Source: Nonlabens sp. (GTDB lineage: Bacteria; Bacteroidota; Bacteroidia; Flavobacteriales; Flavobacteriaceae). From it: a DNA stretch of 64,000 nucleotides. The DNA is taken from contig NZ_JAGYKG010000002.1 of NCBI RefSeq assembly GCF_018401815.1, forward strand, positions 310,001 to 374,000. The letters are read 5' to 3'. Position numbers and translations under genes: made by a program. This document shows positions 8,987 through 17,662 of this stretch, piece by piece. Numbering within the stretch: position 1 is the stretch's first letter; every line of letters begins with the position of its first letter. The notes beneath the pieces were generated by a model. The model worked only from the letters and a program-made list of their open reading frames with translations. It ran no database searches and was not told the DNA's origin.

Positions 8987-9369
8987 ATCTTTTCTAATCC
9001 GTTAGCCAATTGTTCTAAAAATTTATTGATAGGTCCTTTGATCATCATGGCCATCATGGCATTGAACTCTCCATTAAATACTAATTGTGCTTCAGATCCA
9101 CTTTCAGATTCACTAATGTCGCAAGTAAGCGTAAAAGCAAGTTTATCGCTTGTAGATCCTAACACCACTTGTGAATAAGGAGTCTTATCGGTCAGCGCTA
9201 GTGCTATTTCGGGCATTCCTTTAAGCCCAAAAAGGAACTTGTCTTCCCCTTTTAATTCAAACTTAGTGTCCTCCGGCATTAGGTTTTTAAAATTGTCTAC
9301 CTGAATCAGGAAATTATATAATTCTTCAGGTTTTTTTTGTGTTTTTGCTACTCGACTTTCTAGATTCAT
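8983..9369 (-). CDS. SRPBCC-fold (START-like) protein
   Basis: A 128-residue soluble protein with the layout of the SRPBCC/polyketide-cyclase-like fold: an N-terminal strand with ESRVAKTQKKPEELYNFL, a short helix (VDNFKNLMP), a run of beta strands, and a long C-terminal helix (MMAMMIKGPINKFLEQLANG). These proteins bind hydrophobic ligands. It starts nine bases after pyrE, so it is co-transcribed with it, although no link to pyrimidines is evident. Its ligand cannot be read from the sequence. It overlaps birA by four bases tail to tail. Confidence 0.75.
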   Translation of the reverse strand: MNLESRVAKTQKKPEELYNFLIQVDNFKNLMPEDTKFELKGEDKFLFGLKGMPEIALALTDKTPYSQVVLGSTSDKLAFTLTCDISESESGSEAQLVFNGEFNAMMAMMIKGPINKFLEQLANGLEKI

Positions 9370-9378
9370 AATATTGAA

Positions 9379-10020
9379 TTAAACGTTCCAGTTGCTAGGA
9401 TCTTTTCTCCAGCTTTTTAATAATTCTATTTGATCTTCCTTAAAATGACCAGCTTGAGTGGCTTGGTCGATAAGGTGGTCGTAGTCACTTAACGTAGTTA
9501 ATTCCAAGTCGAACTTTTTAAAATTCTCTACAGCAAACTCAAAGCCATAAGAAAATAGCGCTAGCATACCTTTTACATCAGCGCCGGCTTCTTGAAGAGC
9601 GTCTACTGCATTAAGGCTGCTTTTACCAGTACTGATAAGGTCCTCAACAACCACAACTTTTTGTCCTTTATCTAAATGTCCTTCTATCTGATTCTGGCGG
9701 CCGTGATTTTTAGCCTCTGGCCTCACATAAATGAAAGGAAGGTTCATGAAGTCAGCAACTAGCATTCCTATTCCTATCGCCCCTGTTGCAACTCCAGCGA
9801 TTACGTCTGGTTTGCCATAAAGCGCTTCAAGCTGCGTTGCTAGTTGTTCTTTTAAGAAATTTCTAACCTCTGGATAAGAGAGTGTTACTCGATTATCACA
9901 GTAAATAGGAGATTTCCATCCACTTGCCCATGTAAAAGGTTCTTGTGGTTGCAATTTTATTGCTTTAATTTGCAATAATAACTCAGCAGTTTTTATTGCT
10001 ATTTTCTTATCTCTAACCAT
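9379..10020 (-). CDS. pyrE: orotate phosphoribosyltransferase
   Basis: Joins orotate to PRPP to give orotidine monophosphate in pyrimidine synthesis. I take the ATG at 10020, giving 213 residues (the usual size). The frame extends 23 codons further upstream, but that part crosses the promoter and resembles nothing. FTWASGWKSPIYCDNR binds orotate, and the PRPP loop is VVVVEDLISTGKSS. GVATGAIGIGMLVA and RPEAKNHGRQNQIEG match the family. A perfect TACATTTG lies four bases before the ATG, so the message may be leaderless. It is head to head with the Nudix gene (ATGs seven bases apart) and followed by the SRPBCC gene. Confidence 0.96.
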   Translation of the reverse strand: MVRDKKIAIKTAELLLQIKAIKLQPQEPFTWASGWKSPIYCDNRVTLSYPEVRNFLKEQLATQLEALYGKPDVIAGVATGAIGIGMLVADFMNLPFIYVRPEAKNHGRQNQIEGHLDKGQKVVVVEDLISTGKSSLNAVDALQEAGADVKGMLALFSYGFEFAVENFKKFDLELTTLSDYDHLIDQATQAGHFKEDQIELLKSWRKDPSNWNV

Positions 10021-10024
10021 GGGG

Positions 10025-10032
10025 CAAATGTA
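10025..10032 (-). promoter_or_regulatory. -7 box of pyrE overlapping the Nudix start codon
   Basis: TACATTTG on the minus strand is a perfect TAnnTTTG. Its last base is four bases from the pyrE ATG, and it contains the divergent Nudix ATG (10028-10030). Transcription would begin at or next to the pyrE ATG. Confidence 0.6.
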
Positions 10033-10639
10033 TAAAGTTTTTGTGAAAGAGGTTGCTATAATTGTTACCTCTGATAAAAACACTTTCAAAAATCATAATA
10101 CCTTCAATATTAAAAAGGTAAACTTTAAAGAACTTGTTCAACAAATCGAAAATAAAGAAATCACTGATGTGGTTTTATATTCTAAAAATGAATCCAAGCT
10201 TTTAAAAAGACTTCATAAGCTATTGCCTATGGTTATTGCAGGTGGAGGCTTGGTGTTGAATCGAGATAATGATTTTCTTTTTATACACCGAAACGGAAAA
10301 TGGGACTTGCCTAAAGGAAAAGCAGAAAACGGCGAGACCATAGAACAAACTTCTATACGAGAAGTAGAAGAAGAAACTGGAGTAAGGGGGCTTCAAATCA
10401 CCGATTACTTAGGACATACCTATCACACTTTTTCTAGAAAAGGAAAACTTAAATTAAAGTTGACCCACTGGTTCATCATGGAAACAGACTTTCATAAAAA
10501 GCTGAAACCACAGAAGAAAGAAGGGATTGACAAAGCGGTATGGATCAATAAAGAAATGGCGATTTTGGCTTTAAAGGATTCTTATGCTAACATTAGAGAG
10601 CTTTTTCCAGACGACATGTTAGTTGATGATGTGCGATAG
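10028..10639 (+). CDS. Nudix hydrolase
   Basis: A 203-residue protein in two parts. Residues 1-70 are an extra N-terminal region found in Flavobacteriia relatives (MYKVFVKEVAIIVTSD), and the rest is a Nudix domain. The Nudix box is complete: G-x5-E-x7-REVEEETGV, beginning GKAENGETIEQ after RNGKWDLPK. These enzymes cleave nucleoside diphosphates linked to another group; the substrate is not predictable. An ATG at 10019 is in frame, but homology points to 10028. It is divergent from pyrE with shared promoter space, and its 3' end overlaps the convergent lipoprotein gene by 21 bases. Confidence 0.9.
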   Translation: MYKVFVKEVAIIVTSDKNTFKNHNTFNIKKVNFKELVQQIENKEITDVVLYSKNESKLLKRLHKLLPMVIAGGGLVLNRDNDFLFIHRNGKWDLPKGKAENGETIEQTSIREVEEETGVRGLQITDYLGHTYHTFSRKGKLKLKLTHWFIMETDFHKKLKPQKKEGIDKAVWINKEMAILALKDSYANIRELFPDDMLVDDVR

Positions 10640-11440
10640 ATCTAAATAATGAGTCAACTGGTAGGCATCTATCTCTACGATTACTGTTCGATTTAAAAAG
10701 TCAAATTCTCTAGGCAAATTCACTTTCTTGGACAGCCTCAAGTTTTTGGAAATTTCACTGTTAAATTGAAAAGCAAGACCGCTGCTTTCAAAGTCTTTAG
10801 GGTCAAATTGAAATGCCGTATTGCGTACGTGCTCTATAAATTTATTTTGTAAGTCCCCAGAGGGAATATCAGTTATAAGATTTGCCACGGCTTGTTGTAA
10901 GTTAGCATCAAAAATTATTTTCACATCCCCTTGTTTACTTTCTGGAATAAGATCGCTTAAATGAATTTCTTTCAACTCTGGTTTGAGGTAGGTCTTTAAA
11001 AGTCTTCCTTTTTCATTAGCTCGGGTATATTCTAATTCATAGCTGGTAAACTTTTCTACATCAGAAACAAAAACAGTAGTTACATCTAGAAGTCCTTCGT
11101 TCTTTTGCTCCCTACATACAACCTGCTCTCTTCTGCTGGTAAAGGTGTCAAAAAGATCTTTTAGCGGCGTTCCTTGGGCATAAGTAACATCTATAAAGTC
11201 TCTTGTTATCAGGCCCGTAATCGCATGATTTAGAACCTTATCGGCGGGCGTTTTTGAATTGAAATTAGGTATGGAATATGAATAATTCTTCCCGTTGCAT
11301 GTGAGGTCTTTTTCTAAGAGCTCATAGGAAATGGAGCCCGCCACTTTTATCTCAGTGATTGGAGATTCATCAATTGTATTTTTTTTGTTTTGACAAGATA
11401 CTAATATGATGCAACTAATAATTAATAGGATTTTATTCAT
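10619..11440 (-). CDS. putative lipoprotein, DUF3298-like
   Basis: A 273-residue predicted lipoprotein: MNKILLIISCIILVSC ends in a lipobox (LVSC), so it should be lipid-anchored and outside the cytoplasm. The rest is soluble and contains alternating strands (LLDVTTVFVSDVEKFTSYELEY) and a long-chain domain resembling DUF3298/RsiV-type proteins, a weak likeness. The chosen ATG overlaps the stop of the M14 peptidase gene (ATGA), which argues for it over the ATG 12 bases upstream. Translational coupling suggests a joint envelope role with the peptidase. Function unknown. Confidence 0.7.
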   Translation of the reverse strand: MNKILLIISCIILVSCQNKKNTIDESPITEIKVAGSISYELLEKDLTCNGKNYSYSIPNFNSKTPADKVLNHAITGLITRDFIDVTYAQGTPLKDLFDTFTSRREQVVCREQKNEGLLDVTTVFVSDVEKFTSYELEYTRANEKGRLLKTYLKPELKEIHLSDLIPESKQGDVKIIFDANLQQAVANLITDIPSGDLQNKFIEHVRNTAFQFDPKDFESSGLAFQFNSEISKNLRLSKKVNLPREFDFLNRTVIVEIDAYQLTHYLDLSHIIN

Positions 11441-13203
11441 TTTTTGTTCCATTTATAAATAGGGTAAGTTAAATGCGCTTTTTCATAGTTAGGACTGCGT
11501 TTATGGATCCAGTCCAGTTGTTGGTAATTACTTTCTCTAAAGTCTTTATTTGCTATTTTCAACGAGTCAAATTCTTTTTTCAAATCGTTGTCCTCACTTA
11601 AAATTTTTTGAGCAGTAGATTCAAAGACATAACTAGAAAAGCCCTCTTTTTGTTGAAGTATAGTGTCAAAATAATTCCATTTGAAAAAAGAGTCTTGTCC
11701 AGCAGGCTCAAGCGTTTCTATAATATATCGTATACCAGGTTGACGGGTTGGGATGATGATATCGCTTTCGCGAAAGCCTAATACTATAACCTCCTCTTCC
11801 ACTTGTACATTAGAGTGAGGATAATGTCCTTCGTATGCACTTGTAGCAGTTTTATAGTTAGCAATCCGGTATTTTGTAACATTTAAAGTGGTGTCTTTTG
11901 GTAATAACTCCATCTGTATGTGATTGTGCCGCATCAATTCGATGATTTTCCATTGGCTTTGAGGTACTACATAATAATCTGGAATGGAAACACTATCGAT
12001 TGCTTTGAAGTAATTTTGATAAGCTGTTTTTTTAGTAAAAGGTTGATTGCGATCATAAGTCATCAAGTTGTTTCCCGTCAATTCATTTTTACCAATGACC
12101 GCTTCATAACCTAAAAAGTTTAAGGTGTCGGCTATAGAATTATCAATGGAATAGTTCAATGCATAAGAGGTAGCAGCTTTATAAGCAGTAAAAGAATCAG
12201 CACGAGCTTGTTTGATTTCTGAAACGTTTTCAGAACCTATAACAATCATTTCTTCCATGATGGCTTGAGTGCCCAATACACGGTCTTTATAAGGCTTTAA
12301 CATATGCGTTTCAACCATCATTCCTAGTGTGTTCCACAAACTGGTATAACCTGTAGAGTATCTCGGGTAATCCATAAATTGAGAAAAACCATTCTCAGGT
12401 GAAGAATTAAAAACATTTACATAGGGGGTAATGGCTAAGTCTCTTGCTGCAAGTCGATTTTCTAATTCTGGCTGTAGCTTTGAGTGAAGGTAATCGCCTG
12501 CCGCATTTCCCAACTTGTTGTGTTGTGTGAACAGGTGCGTTAGCGTGTATTGATAATCAGCTCCATTGCTCACGTGATTATCAATAAAAATATCTGGATT
12601 GATTTTGTGGTATATTTTATAAAATGCTAAGGCGTTGCGGGAGTCTGCCTTTATAAAGTCTCTATTCAAGTCATAATTACGTGCATTACCTCTAAAACCG
12701 TAGGATTCTGGACCGTTTTGATTGGTACGAGTGGAGGTATTGCGGTTTAAAGAACCCCCTACATTATAAATAGCAATAGCGCTAAAAATCAAATTATCAG
12801 GAGCGTTTACTTTCCCAGTAGCAAGATCTCTTAAGAGCATCAGGCTAGCATCTATACCGTCACTTTCTCCTGGGTGAATTCCGTTATTGATCAAAATTTT
12901 AATTTTGTCCTCGTTAGCACTGCTCCAGTCAATGGACTTTTTTGAAAAGCTGATAAGATGCAAAGGCTTTCCACTATCAGTAAGTCCTATCTCTTCTAAT
13001 TGTATACTTGCAAAGTCTGCAGCTAACTTTTTATAAAAAGCAATAACTTCTTCATAGGTAGCCGTTTGATTTCCATTTCCATTTTCAAAAGGCGTAAGAT
13101 ATTCTTGAGCATCTTTAATAGCTTGAACAGCTTGCTCTTTACTATCCGTCCCACAAGAAAATAATAAAAAGGCAGTAACTAATAGGATAAAAAATTTGTT
13201 CAT
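11437..13203 (-). CDS. M14-family zinc carboxypeptidase-like lipoprotein
   Basis: A 588-residue predicted lipoprotein (signal MNKFFILLVTAFLLFSC). Residues about 50-330 look like a peptidase M14 domain: NNGIHPGESDG near residue 106 supplies the His-x-x-Glu zinc pair, FIDNHVSNGADYQYT the third ligand His, and MVETHML the catalytic Glu region. The remaining 250 residues have no family I know. It probably trims peptides or peptidoglycan stems at the cell surface. A palindrome copy encodes GFRES near residues 476-480. It is followed by a coupled lipoprotein gene and preceded by a 234-base gap after coaD. Confidence 0.88.
   Translation of the reverse strand: MNKFFILLVTAFLLFSCGTDSKEQAVQAIKDAQEYLTPFENGNGNQTATYEEVIAFYKKLAADFASIQLEEIGLTDSGKPLHLISFSKKSIDWSSANEDKIKILINNGIHPGESDGIDASLMLLRDLATGKVNAPDNLIFSAIAIYNVGGSLNRNTSTRTNQNGPESYGFRGNARNYDLNRDFIKADSRNALAFYKIYHKINPDIFIDNHVSNGADYQYTLTHLFTQHNKLGNAAGDYLHSKLQPELENRLAARDLAITPYVNVFNSSPENGFSQFMDYPRYSTGYTSLWNTLGMMVETHMLKPYKDRVLGTQAIMEEMIVIGSENVSEIKQARADSFTAYKAATSYALNYSIDNSIADTLNFLGYEAVIGKNELTGNNLMTYDRNQPFTKKTAYQNYFKAIDSVSIPDYYVVPQSQWKIIELMRHNHIQMELLPKDTTLNVTKYRIANYKTATSAYEGHYPHSNVQVEEEVIVLGFRESDIIIPTRQPGIRYIIETLEPAGQDSFFKWNYFDTILQQKEGFSSYVFESTAQKILSEDNDLKKEFDSLKIANKDFRESNYQQLDWIHKRSPNYEKAHLTYPIYKWNKK
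11763..11777. repeat. iterated palindrome, copy 4 (in M14 peptidase gene)
   Basis: CGCTTTCGCGAAAGC followed by C rather than G. On the coding strand it reads GFRES. Confidence 0.9.
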
Positions 13204-13372
13204 TTTATATGTTTAGGTTGCTGTACTTTATTCATTTATAGATAGCTCTTTGGTAATGTGAGCATCTTGCATTTCAAGAAGTCTTTGTTTCTATTAATAA
13301 GTTCAAACAGTTTAGCTTTTTAAAACTTTGGTTAATAGTGGAGTAGATTGATGAATAGAAAATCGTTCTTTT

Positions 13373-13400
13373 CTAACTTATAACTTATAACTTCTAACTT
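13373..13400. repeat. tandem heptamer, four NTAACTT units
   Basis: CTAACTT, ATAACTT, ATAACTT and CTAACTT are contiguous in the 234-base gap between coaD and the M14 peptidase gene. The rest of that gap (13204-13437) is AT-rich with no gene or clear terminator. Confidence 0.8.
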
Positions 13401-13437
13401 CCAATCTCTAAACTTTTTTTCTCCACCCTAAAGTAAC

Positions 13438-13890
13438 CTATATCCTTACCGTATCAGGAACTAAACTGGTGTAATCACCATTGTTTCTGATCACATCTCT
13501 AACTATGGAAGAAGAAATATAACTTTTTCCTGAACTGGTGAGTAAAAATACGGTTTCAATTTCAGAGAGTTTTCTGTTGGTATGTGCGATAGCCTTTTCA
13601 AATTCAAAGTCGGCTGGATTGCGCAGGCCCCTAAGTATAAAGGCCGCATGTTGTTCTTTGCAAAACTCAATAGTCAACCCAGAATAGGTCATCACTTTTA
13701 TTTTGTGGTTCTTACCAAAAGCTTCTTCTATAAAGCTTTTGCGATCTTCTAGGGAAAACATATATTTTTTATCGGCATTAATTCCTATAGCTATTATAAT
13801 TTCATCAAAGAGCCCTAATCCTCTTTCTATAATATCATAGTGGCCTAAAGTTATAGGGTCAAAACTTCCTGGAAAAACGGCTCTTTTCAT
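13438..13890 (-). CDS. coaD: phosphopantetheine adenylyltransferase
   Basis: Fourth step of CoA synthesis: transfers AMP from ATP to 4'-phosphopantetheine. The 150-residue protein has the nucleotidyltransferase opening AVFPGSFDPITLGHYDII with the T/HxGH motif, then RGLRNPADFEFE and the C-terminal SSGKSYISSSIVRDV. Length and start are typical (about 155 residues). Its ATG overlaps the ddl stop by four bases (ATGA), so the two are co-translated. It ends the ddl-coaD pair; the next gene is 234 bases away. Confidence 0.97.
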   Translation of the reverse strand: MKRAVFPGSFDPITLGHYDIIERGLGLFDEIIIAIGINADKKYMFSLEDRKSFIEEAFGKNHKIKVMTYSGLTIEFCKEQHAAFILRGLRNPADFEFEKAIAHTNRKLSEIETVFLLTSSGKSYISSSIVRDVIRNNGDYTSLVPDTVRI

Positions 13891-14870
13891 GAGTTGTGTT
13901 GTTTAATGGTGTTTTCAATAATTTGAGTGAATACATTTTTCATAGTACCTCCCGAAGCTTTAATTTGTTGAGGTATGATACTTTCCTCACTCATTCCTGG
14001 ATTTGTGTTTACTTCAATAAAATGAGGAATATTATTGTGAAAAATAAAGTCGGCTCTGGCAAGACCTTTTAATTTCAAAACTTGATAAATACGTCTTGTA
14101 ATTTCTTGAACTGCATTGGTGTGCTCTTTACTTATGCGTGCTGGAGTTATTTCTTGTGATTTACCTTGATATTTTGCTTCATAATCAAAGAAATCATTTT
14201 CGCTCACGATTTCCGTAGGTAATAATATTTTTATGTCCTTATCAATTTGATAAGCCCCTACAGACACTTCTACGCCATCGAGAAAGGACTCGATAATAAT
14301 TTCATTGTCAACAGCAAAAGCATTTTCCAATGCCGCATCCATATCTTGAACTGTATAAACTTTAGAAACGCCAAAACTGCTGCCACTGCGATTAGCTTTT
14401 ACAAAACAAGGCAAGCCTATGTTTCTTGCAATTACTTCGGCATCAATACGATCTCCTTGATTGAAGTACATATGTTTTGCGGTAGTAATGTTCCAAGGCT
14501 TAAGTATGGCGATACAATCTCTTTTATTAAAAGTGATGGCACTTTGATAATAATCGCAAGAGGTTTGTGGAATATGTAAAAGTTCTAGCATTGCTTGTAG
14601 GATGCCGTCCTCTCCAGGAGTTCCATGTATGGTATTGTAACAACAGTCAAAAGTGACTTTTTTGCCCTCTATAGATAAACTAAAGTCATTTTTATTAATT
14701 TCATGCCGCTTTCCAGCGGCGTCTTTGTAATACCAACCCTCTTTTAAAATAGCGACAGTATAGATATGATACAAGTCAGAATCGAGGTTTTCTGCAATGA
14801 CAGCACCACTCTTCATGGATATTTCCCATTCGTGGGAATAGCCACCCATTAATACAGCAATGTTTTTCAT
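13887..14870 (-). CDS. ddl: D-alanine--D-alanine ligase
   Basis: Makes the D-Ala-D-Ala dipeptide for peptidoglycan. The 327-residue ATP-grasp enzyme opens with NIAVLMGGYSHEWEISMKSG (VGG-like N-terminal loop with the catalytic Glu in the HEWEIS segment). CFVKANRSGSSFGVSKV is the ATP-binding segment, then EVSVGAY and FIEVNTNPGMSEESIIP near the C-terminus with the Mg ligands. A -7 box lies about 30 bases upstream. It is divergent from the PASTA/pseudouridine synthase pair. A PASTA protein next door also points to the cell wall. Confidence 0.96.
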   Translation of the reverse strand: MKNIAVLMGGYSHEWEISMKSGAVIAENLDSDLYHIYTVAILKEGWYYKDAAGKRHEINKNDFSLSIEGKKVTFDCCYNTIHGTPGEDGILQAMLELLHIPQTSCDYYQSAITFNKRDCIAILKPWNITTAKHMYFNQGDRIDAEVIARNIGLPCFVKANRSGSSFGVSKVYTVQDMDAALENAFAVDNEIIIESFLDGVEVSVGAYQIDKDIKILLPTEIVSENDFFDYEAKYQGKSQEITPARISKEHTNAVQEITRRIYQVLKLKGLARADFIFHNNIPHFIEVNTNPGMSEESIIPQQIKASGGTMKNVFTQIIENTIKQHNS

Positions 14871-14899
14871 AAGTTGATTTTTCGCTTAAGCGTAAACAA

Positions 14900-14907
14900 C
14901 AAAGTTA
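14900..14907 (-). promoter_or_regulatory. -7 box for ddl-coaD
   Basis: TAACTTTG on the minus strand fits TAnnTTTG, 29 bases before the ddl ATG. The -33 element is not clear. Confidence 0.5.
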
Positions 14908-14941
14908 GAAAAGTTGTCGTTCTAGGAACCTATTCTATCCT

Positions 14942-14949
14942 TATCTTTG
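14942..14949 (+). promoter_or_regulatory. -7 box for the PASTA-rluD pair
   Basis: TATCTTTG fits TAnnTTTG and lies 63 bases before the PASTA protein ATG. With the minus-strand box at 14900 it makes a divergent promoter region of 142 bases. A TTG at 14914 is slightly too far for a standard -33. Confidence 0.5.
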
Positions 14950-15012
14950 CCGAATATATTAATGGTTTAAGAAAAACAGCAGTTTTTCACCTTAAAAAAA
15001 CCTTTTAATTCT

Positions 15013-15597
15013 ATGAATTTCTTCAGATTCATTTTTACTAAAACTTTTTGGGTTCAAGTAGTTATAGCTGCTGTGGTCACTATAGCCCTATGTTTTGCTT
15101 ATTTATTTTGGCTGGATTGGTACACCAACCACGACCAGAAAATAAAAGTCCCTAATCTAGAAAAACTTTCGCTAACACAAGTAGACGAGCAGTTAGAAGT
15201 GTTGGATTTGCGCCGTAAAATCATCGATAGTGCGAGCTACAACCCTGCTTATAAGCCTAGAACAGTGATTGAGCAAGATCCACGAGCAGGTAAATTTGTA
15301 AAAGAAAACAGACAGATTTATATCAAATTAAACGCATCAGGTTACGGAAAAGTAACCGTACCTAACTTAATTTATAAAACCAGAAGACAAGCGATTCCTA
15401 CCTTAGAAGCATTAGGATTTAAAATTGGACAGATCACTTATAAGCCTAATATTGCTGAAAACACCGTTTTAGAAATGCGTTATAAAGGGGCAACCTTGGT
15501 GCCAGGGTCACAACTGAGTAAAACATCTACCATAGATTTAGTATTAGCAGACGGTAATAACCCAGCAGCAATAGCACAACCTACAAATAATGAATAA
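15013..15597 (+). CDS. membrane-anchored PASTA-domain protein
   Basis: A 194-residue protein with one membrane helix (about residues 14-34) and two PASTA repeats outside: KIKVPNLEKLSLTQVDEQLE to KLNASGYG (about 43-113) and VTVPNLIYKTRRQAIPTLEA to IDLVLADG (about 115-182). PASTA domains bind muropeptides or beta-lactam-like ligands in Ser/Thr kinases and PBPs, but here there is no kinase domain. The Gly-Asn tail is disordered. It overlaps the pseudouridine synthase gene by eight bases and is opposite ddl, so it may sense or scaffold wall synthesis (inference). Confidence 0.88.
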   Translation: MNFFRFIFTKTFWVQVVIAAVVTIALCFAYLFWLDWYTNHDQKIKVPNLEKLSLTQVDEQLEVLDLRRKIIDSASYNPAYKPRTVIEQDPRAGKFVKENRQIYIKLNASGYGKVTVPNLIYKTRRQAIPTLEALGFKIGQITYKPNIAENTVLEMRYKGATLVPGSQLSKTSTIDLVLADGNNPAAIAQPTNNE

Positions 15598-16630
15598 AGA
15601 GTTGGACCAAGAAGACCTCGACGATCAAGAAAAACACGAGCATTATCATTTTGTAGCAAGTAGTGGGCAAGATCCACTACGTGTGGATAAATATTTAATG
15701 AATTTTATTGAGAATGCTACGCGTTCTAAAGTTCAGCAAGGTATTAAGGAGGGTGCTGTCACGGTTAATGGAGAAATTGTAAAATCCAACTACAAAGTAA
15801 AAGCTCACGATGATATCAGAGTGTCCTTTGACCATCCACCACACGAGTCACTATTGGTAGCAGAAGCTATATCTTTAGATATAATTTATGAAGATGACCA
15901 TTTAGTCGTGGTCAATAAACCTGCGGGGATGGTTGTGCATCCTGGTCACGGAAATTATTCAGGAACCTTAATCAATGCATTGATTCATCATTTCGAAAAC
16001 CTTCCTAACAACTCGAGCAATCGCCCTGGACTCGTTCATAGAATTGATAAAGATACTAGTGGTTTGCTAGTTGTCGCCAAAACGGAAGAAGCAATGGCCT
16101 ATCTGTCTGCTCAATTTGCTGCCAAAACTAGTGAGAGAGAGTATATAGCCATCGTTTGGGGCAATTTTACAGAGCCTTCTGGAACCGTAGAGGGCAACAT
16201 AGGGCGCCATCCTAAAAACCGCCTTCAAAACACCGTATGGTTAGATGACGATGCAGATAAAGGGAAGCCTGCCATAACTCATTATAAAGTAGAGGAAGAT
16301 CTAGGTTATGTGACGGTTATAAGTTGTCGCTTAGAGACTGGGCGCACGCACCAGATACGAGTGCACATGAAGTATATAGGTCACACGCTTTTTAATGACG
16401 AGCGTTATGGTGGCGATAGAATTCTTAAAGGAACTAACTTTACTAAATACAAGCAATTTGTAGATAATTGCTTTAAAGTACTGCCTCGTCAGGCGTTGCA
16501 TGCTAGAACTTTGGGCTTTGAGCATCCACATACTAAAGAATGGATGAGTTTTACCTGCGATGTGCCACAGGATATGGTAGAATGTATTGATAAGTGGCGT
16601 GTTTATGCTACTAATTCTAAAGATATGTAA
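15590..16630 (+). CDS. rluD: RluA-family 23S rRNA pseudouridine synthase
   Basis: Modifies uridines in 23S rRNA. The 346-residue protein has an N-terminal S4 RNA-binding domain (LRVDKYLMNFIENATRSKVQQ, about 30-50) and the catalytic domain with HRIDKDTSGLLVV, whose second Asp (about 153) is the nucleophile. YEDDHLVVVNKPAGMVVHPG and RTHQIRVHMKYIGHTLFND are also typical. The likeness is to RluD (positions 1911/1915/1917), but RluA-family assignments between C and D types need alignment. Translation is probably coupled to the PASTA gene. Confidence 0.9.
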   Translation: MNKELDQEDLDDQEKHEHYHFVASSGQDPLRVDKYLMNFIENATRSKVQQGIKEGAVTVNGEIVKSNYKVKAHDDIRVSFDHPPHESLLVAEAISLDIIYEDDHLVVVNKPAGMVVHPGHGNYSGTLINALIHHFENLPNNSSNRPGLVHRIDKDTSGLLVVAKTEEAMAYLSAQFAAKTSEREYIAIVWGNFTEPSGTVEGNIGRHPKNRLQNTVWLDDDADKGKPAITHYKVEEDLGYVTVISCRLETGRTHQIRVHMKYIGHTLFNDERYGGDRILKGTNFTKYKQFVDNCFKVLPRQALHARTLGFEHPHTKEWMSFTCDVPQDMVECIDKWRVYATNSKDM

Positions 16631-16840
16631 GCAGGTCTTGAGACCGCTCGAGGCGAAAGCAAAATACCAAGTAATTTTACTCCTAGTTTTTATGAATGCT
16701 AATTTCATATGCCGGCGTCGCGAATAGGCATCTCGGTGCTTGTCAAGATCGAGAAAGTTCCTAGTGATATAAGCAACTTAACTAGATTTTGAGAGCAAGA
16801 TTAGATTTTCGATAGTATTTTTACGATCAAAATACAGTCT
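16631..16840. other. 210-base spacer with a GC-rich stretch
   Basis: The part at about 16709-16755 is richer in G and C than its surroundings. A short palindrome GGTCTTGAGACC lies at 16634-16645. I see no ORF, tRNA or terminator, and no promoter box for yaaA. Confidence 0.4.
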
Positions 16841-17602
16841 ATGAAAATCTTACTTTCTCCAGCAAAATCATTGGATTACGAAACTAAATTGCCTACCTCC
16901 AGAGGAACACAACCTTTATTTGCAGAAGATGCAGCGCAAATAAATGCAAAGTTAGAGCGTATGAGCAAAAAGGAAGTAGGGGAGTTGATGCATATTTCAG
17001 ATCAGCTAGCTGATTTAAATTTCCAACGCTACAAGAATTTTCAAAAGGACTTTACCAACGAAAATGCACGACCTGCGATCTATGCTTTTGCAGGAGATGT
17101 CTACACAGGCTTAGACGCTTATAGTTTACCTACAACTATTTTAGATCATGCCCAAGACAGTATACGTATACTGTCGGGGATGTATGGTTATTTACGGCCG
17201 CTGGACTTGTTACAGCCTTACCGACTAGAAATGGGAACATCTTTACCTATTGGAAATAATAAAAACCTATATGAATATTGGAAAGATAAGATTACACCTG
17301 CCTTAAATAAGGAGATGAAAAAAGAGGAGTTACTAGTCAATTTAGCCAGTAACGAATACTTTAAAGCAATAGATAAAAAGAATCAGGAGGGAATATTAAT
17401 CACTCCGGTTTTTAAAGATTATAAAAACGGCAAGCTTAAAGTGATCTCTTTCTTTGCTAAAAAAGCCCGTGGTAGTATGGCTAGGTATTTAATTGAGAAT
17501 ACAATCAATTCTTTAGAAGGGATTCAAGCCTTTGCTAAGGATGATTACCAATTTTCAGAACAAGAGACGGTCAACGAAAACGAGCCTGTCTTTGTAAGGT
17601 AA
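16841..17602 (+). CDS. yaaA: peroxide stress protein YaaA
   Basis: YaaA lowers free iron and protects DNA and proteins under hydrogen peroxide stress; it has a helix-hairpin-helix-like fold and binds DNA. The 253-residue protein starts [14 protein letters not shown], and has the conserved [38 protein letters not shown] and [18 protein letters not shown]. Family length is about 255. It stands alone between two gaps, followed after 60 bases by radC. Confidence 0.96.
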   Translation: MKILLSPAKSLDYETKLPTSRGTQPLFAEDAAQINAKLERMSKKEVGELMHISDQLADLNFQRYKNFQKDFTNENARPAIYAFAGDVYTGLDAYSLPTTILDHAQDSIRILSGMYGYLRPLDLLQPYRLEMGTSLPIGNNKNLYEYWKDKITPALNKEMKKEELLVNLASNEYFKAIDKKNQEGILITPVFKDYKNGKLKVISFFAKKARGSMARYLIENTINSLEGIQAFAKDDYQFSEQETVNENEPVFVR

Positions 17603-17662
17603 GACCTAACAAAATTTTGGAACTAGTGTAGCGTTTCATAGGTTTAAGTTTTATCTTTCGGC

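Noticed and set aside
10021..10089. N-terminal extension of pyrE (23 residues)
   Set aside because: It crosses the promoter and the divergent Nudix start and has no family similarity; the PyrE core starts at 10020.
13373..13400. Heptamer tandem as a CRISPR or origin iteron
   Set aside because: Only four short units with no spacers, and no dnaA or DnaA boxes nearby.
14247..14579. 110-codon frame opposite ddl
   Set aside because: No homology and embedded in conserved ddl sequence.
16331..16708. 125-codon frame opposite the end of rluD
   Set aside because: Mostly antisense to the conserved pseudouridine synthase C-terminus; no promoter or family.
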